Assembly: GCA_958424475.1 (NCBI GenBank)
Contig: CATZTY010000062.1
Coordinates: 1 to 6,478, forward strand
Direction of reading: 5' to 3'
Length of the DNA stretch: 6,478 bases
Source: an uncultured Collinsella sp.
GTDB lineage: Bacteria; Actinomycetota; Coriobacteriia; Coriobacteriales; Coriobacteriaceae
Shown here: positions 6,042 to 6,478 of the stretch, piece by piece
Layout: each line of letters starts with the position of its first letter
Numbering within the stretch: position 1 is the first letter of the stretch
The notes under the pieces: generated by a model
The model's input: only the letters and a program-made list of their open reading frames with translations
Databases searched by the model: none
Told to the model about the DNA's origin: nothing
Made by a program: the position numbers and the translations under genes

Positions 6042-6107
6042 GTTGCGGTGATATAGTTCCGATTTAAGCGGTTTAACAGCATAAATAGGAACTATATCAC
6101 CGCAACT
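6041..6107. repeat. Perfect 20-bp inverted repeat between map and the radical-SAM gene
   Basis: AGTTGCGGTGATATAGTTCC (6041-6060) is matched exactly by its reverse complement at 6088-6107, with a 27-nt centre. After one mismatch the stem can continue for five more pairs (ATTTA, 6062-6066, with TAAAT, 6082-6086), leaving a 15-nt loop. On the minus strand the stem runs into TTTTATG, so it could terminate the radical-SAM gene. The long stem and loop are unlike the compact terminators elsewhere in this window, so a small non-autonomous repeat element or a regulatory site is also possible. Confidence 0.8.
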
Positions 6108-6148
6108 GATGGAGCGGGATGGCTGACACTAGCTGCTGCGTGGTTTTG

Positions 6149-6478
6149 CTAGTAGCTCACCTGGCAGGGGATGCCGAGGGCGCGCACGCGTGCGGCGATC
6201 GTGTCGAGTGCCTCGGGCGCTGCTTTGGCAAGGCCGGCGACCGGTGTCTCGCGCGCCACCGTGTAGATGGTCGTCTCCTGCGGGCGAATGCGCTCGAGCG
6301 CCGCGAGCCAAGGGCCGACGTACTCCTCGCCGGTGTTATCGAGAGACTTGCCCCGGTACTCGCCGCTCAAAAACATCGTTTGGATAATAACGTGACCGTC
6401 AAAGCTCGCGAACGTTTCGATCTGGTGCTCTACATCGTAGGGGCCAACGGGCTGGTCGAGCAGCTGGATAAATGCCGG
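6149..6478 (-). CDS. Radical-SAM protein, C-terminal part, start outside window
   Basis: The frame is open from the right edge to a TAG stop (6149-6151), giving 109 residues. The visible part looks like the end of a radical-SAM barrel protein related to the COG0731 (wybutosine-enzyme-like) group: HVIIQTMFLSGEYRG, a DNTGEEYV segment, then TIYTVARETPVAGLAKA and a closing RVRALGIPCQVSY. The cysteine cluster that holds the iron-sulfur centre would be N-terminal and is not in view, so neither an intact active site nor the reaction can be checked. An internal ATG at 6374-6376 could be taken for a start, but the 34 upstream codons fit the domain and continue beyond the window, so it is rejected. The long inverted repeat 41 bases downstream of the stop may be its terminator. 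Confidence 0.8.
   Translation of the reverse strand, partial: PAFIQLLDQPVGPYDVEHQIETFASFDGHVIIQTMFLSGEYRGKSLDNTGEEYVGPWLAALERIRPQETTIYTVARETPVAGLAKAAPEALDTIAARVRALGIPCQVSY

Noticed and set aside
6149..6376. Small separate 75-residue protein starting at the ATG at 6376
   Set aside because: The same frame stays open upstream to the window edge and the upstream residues (FASFDGHVIIQT) fit the radical-SAM domain, so this is the tail of a larger protein.
1..6478. CRISPR array, insertion sequence, toxin-antitoxin, phage or defence genes
   Set aside because: No regularly spaced repeats, transposase or integrase motifs, or short paired genes were seen. All sizeable genes are metabolic or housekeeping types.

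Overview
This 6.5 kb window looks like ordinary chromosomal DNA from a high-GC, gut-type anaerobic Actinomycetota. Collinsella or another Coriobacteriia is my best guess. That rests on strong G/C at third codon positions, a clostridial/coriobacterial-type 6-phosphofructokinase, an SEC-C-tailed methionine aminopeptidase, and the dispersed CCTGCC hairpin repeats. The assignment is inference from sequence style, not a database match.

Layout from left to right: the 5' 327 codons of a 6-phosphofructokinase gene (minus strand, cut by the left edge); a membrane-anchored Ntn-type amide hydrolase of the choloylglycine hydrolase/acyltransferase superfamily (minus); a divergent 161-bp gap; an M18-family zinc aminopeptidase (plus); a 281-bp convergent gap holding three hairpins; a D-2-hydroxyacid dehydrogenase (minus, GTG start); a short gap with a repeat element and the terminator of the next gene; a type I methionine aminopeptidase with an N-terminal SEC-C zinc motif (minus); a 160-bp gap with a perfect 20-bp inverted repeat; and the C-terminal 109 codons of a radical-SAM protein (minus, cut by the right edge).

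Most genes appear to be single transcription units with their own hairpin terminators. I see no operon logic joining them into one pathway. Shared themes are sugar breakdown (PfkA), peptide and N-terminal methionine trimming (M18 aminopeptidase, Map) and amide hydrolysis at the cell surface. I found no mobile element, CRISPR array, tRNA, rRNA or defence system, and no convincing new multi-gene system. The items most worth a second look are intergenic: the 6041-6107 inverted repeat, and two copies of a CCTGCC...GGCAGG hairpin element lying outside the two ends of the dehydrogenase gene. At gene level they are a well-placed second in-frame start for the aminopeptidase, the anchored Ntn hydrolase, and a mixed ATP/PPi signature in the phosphofructokinase.
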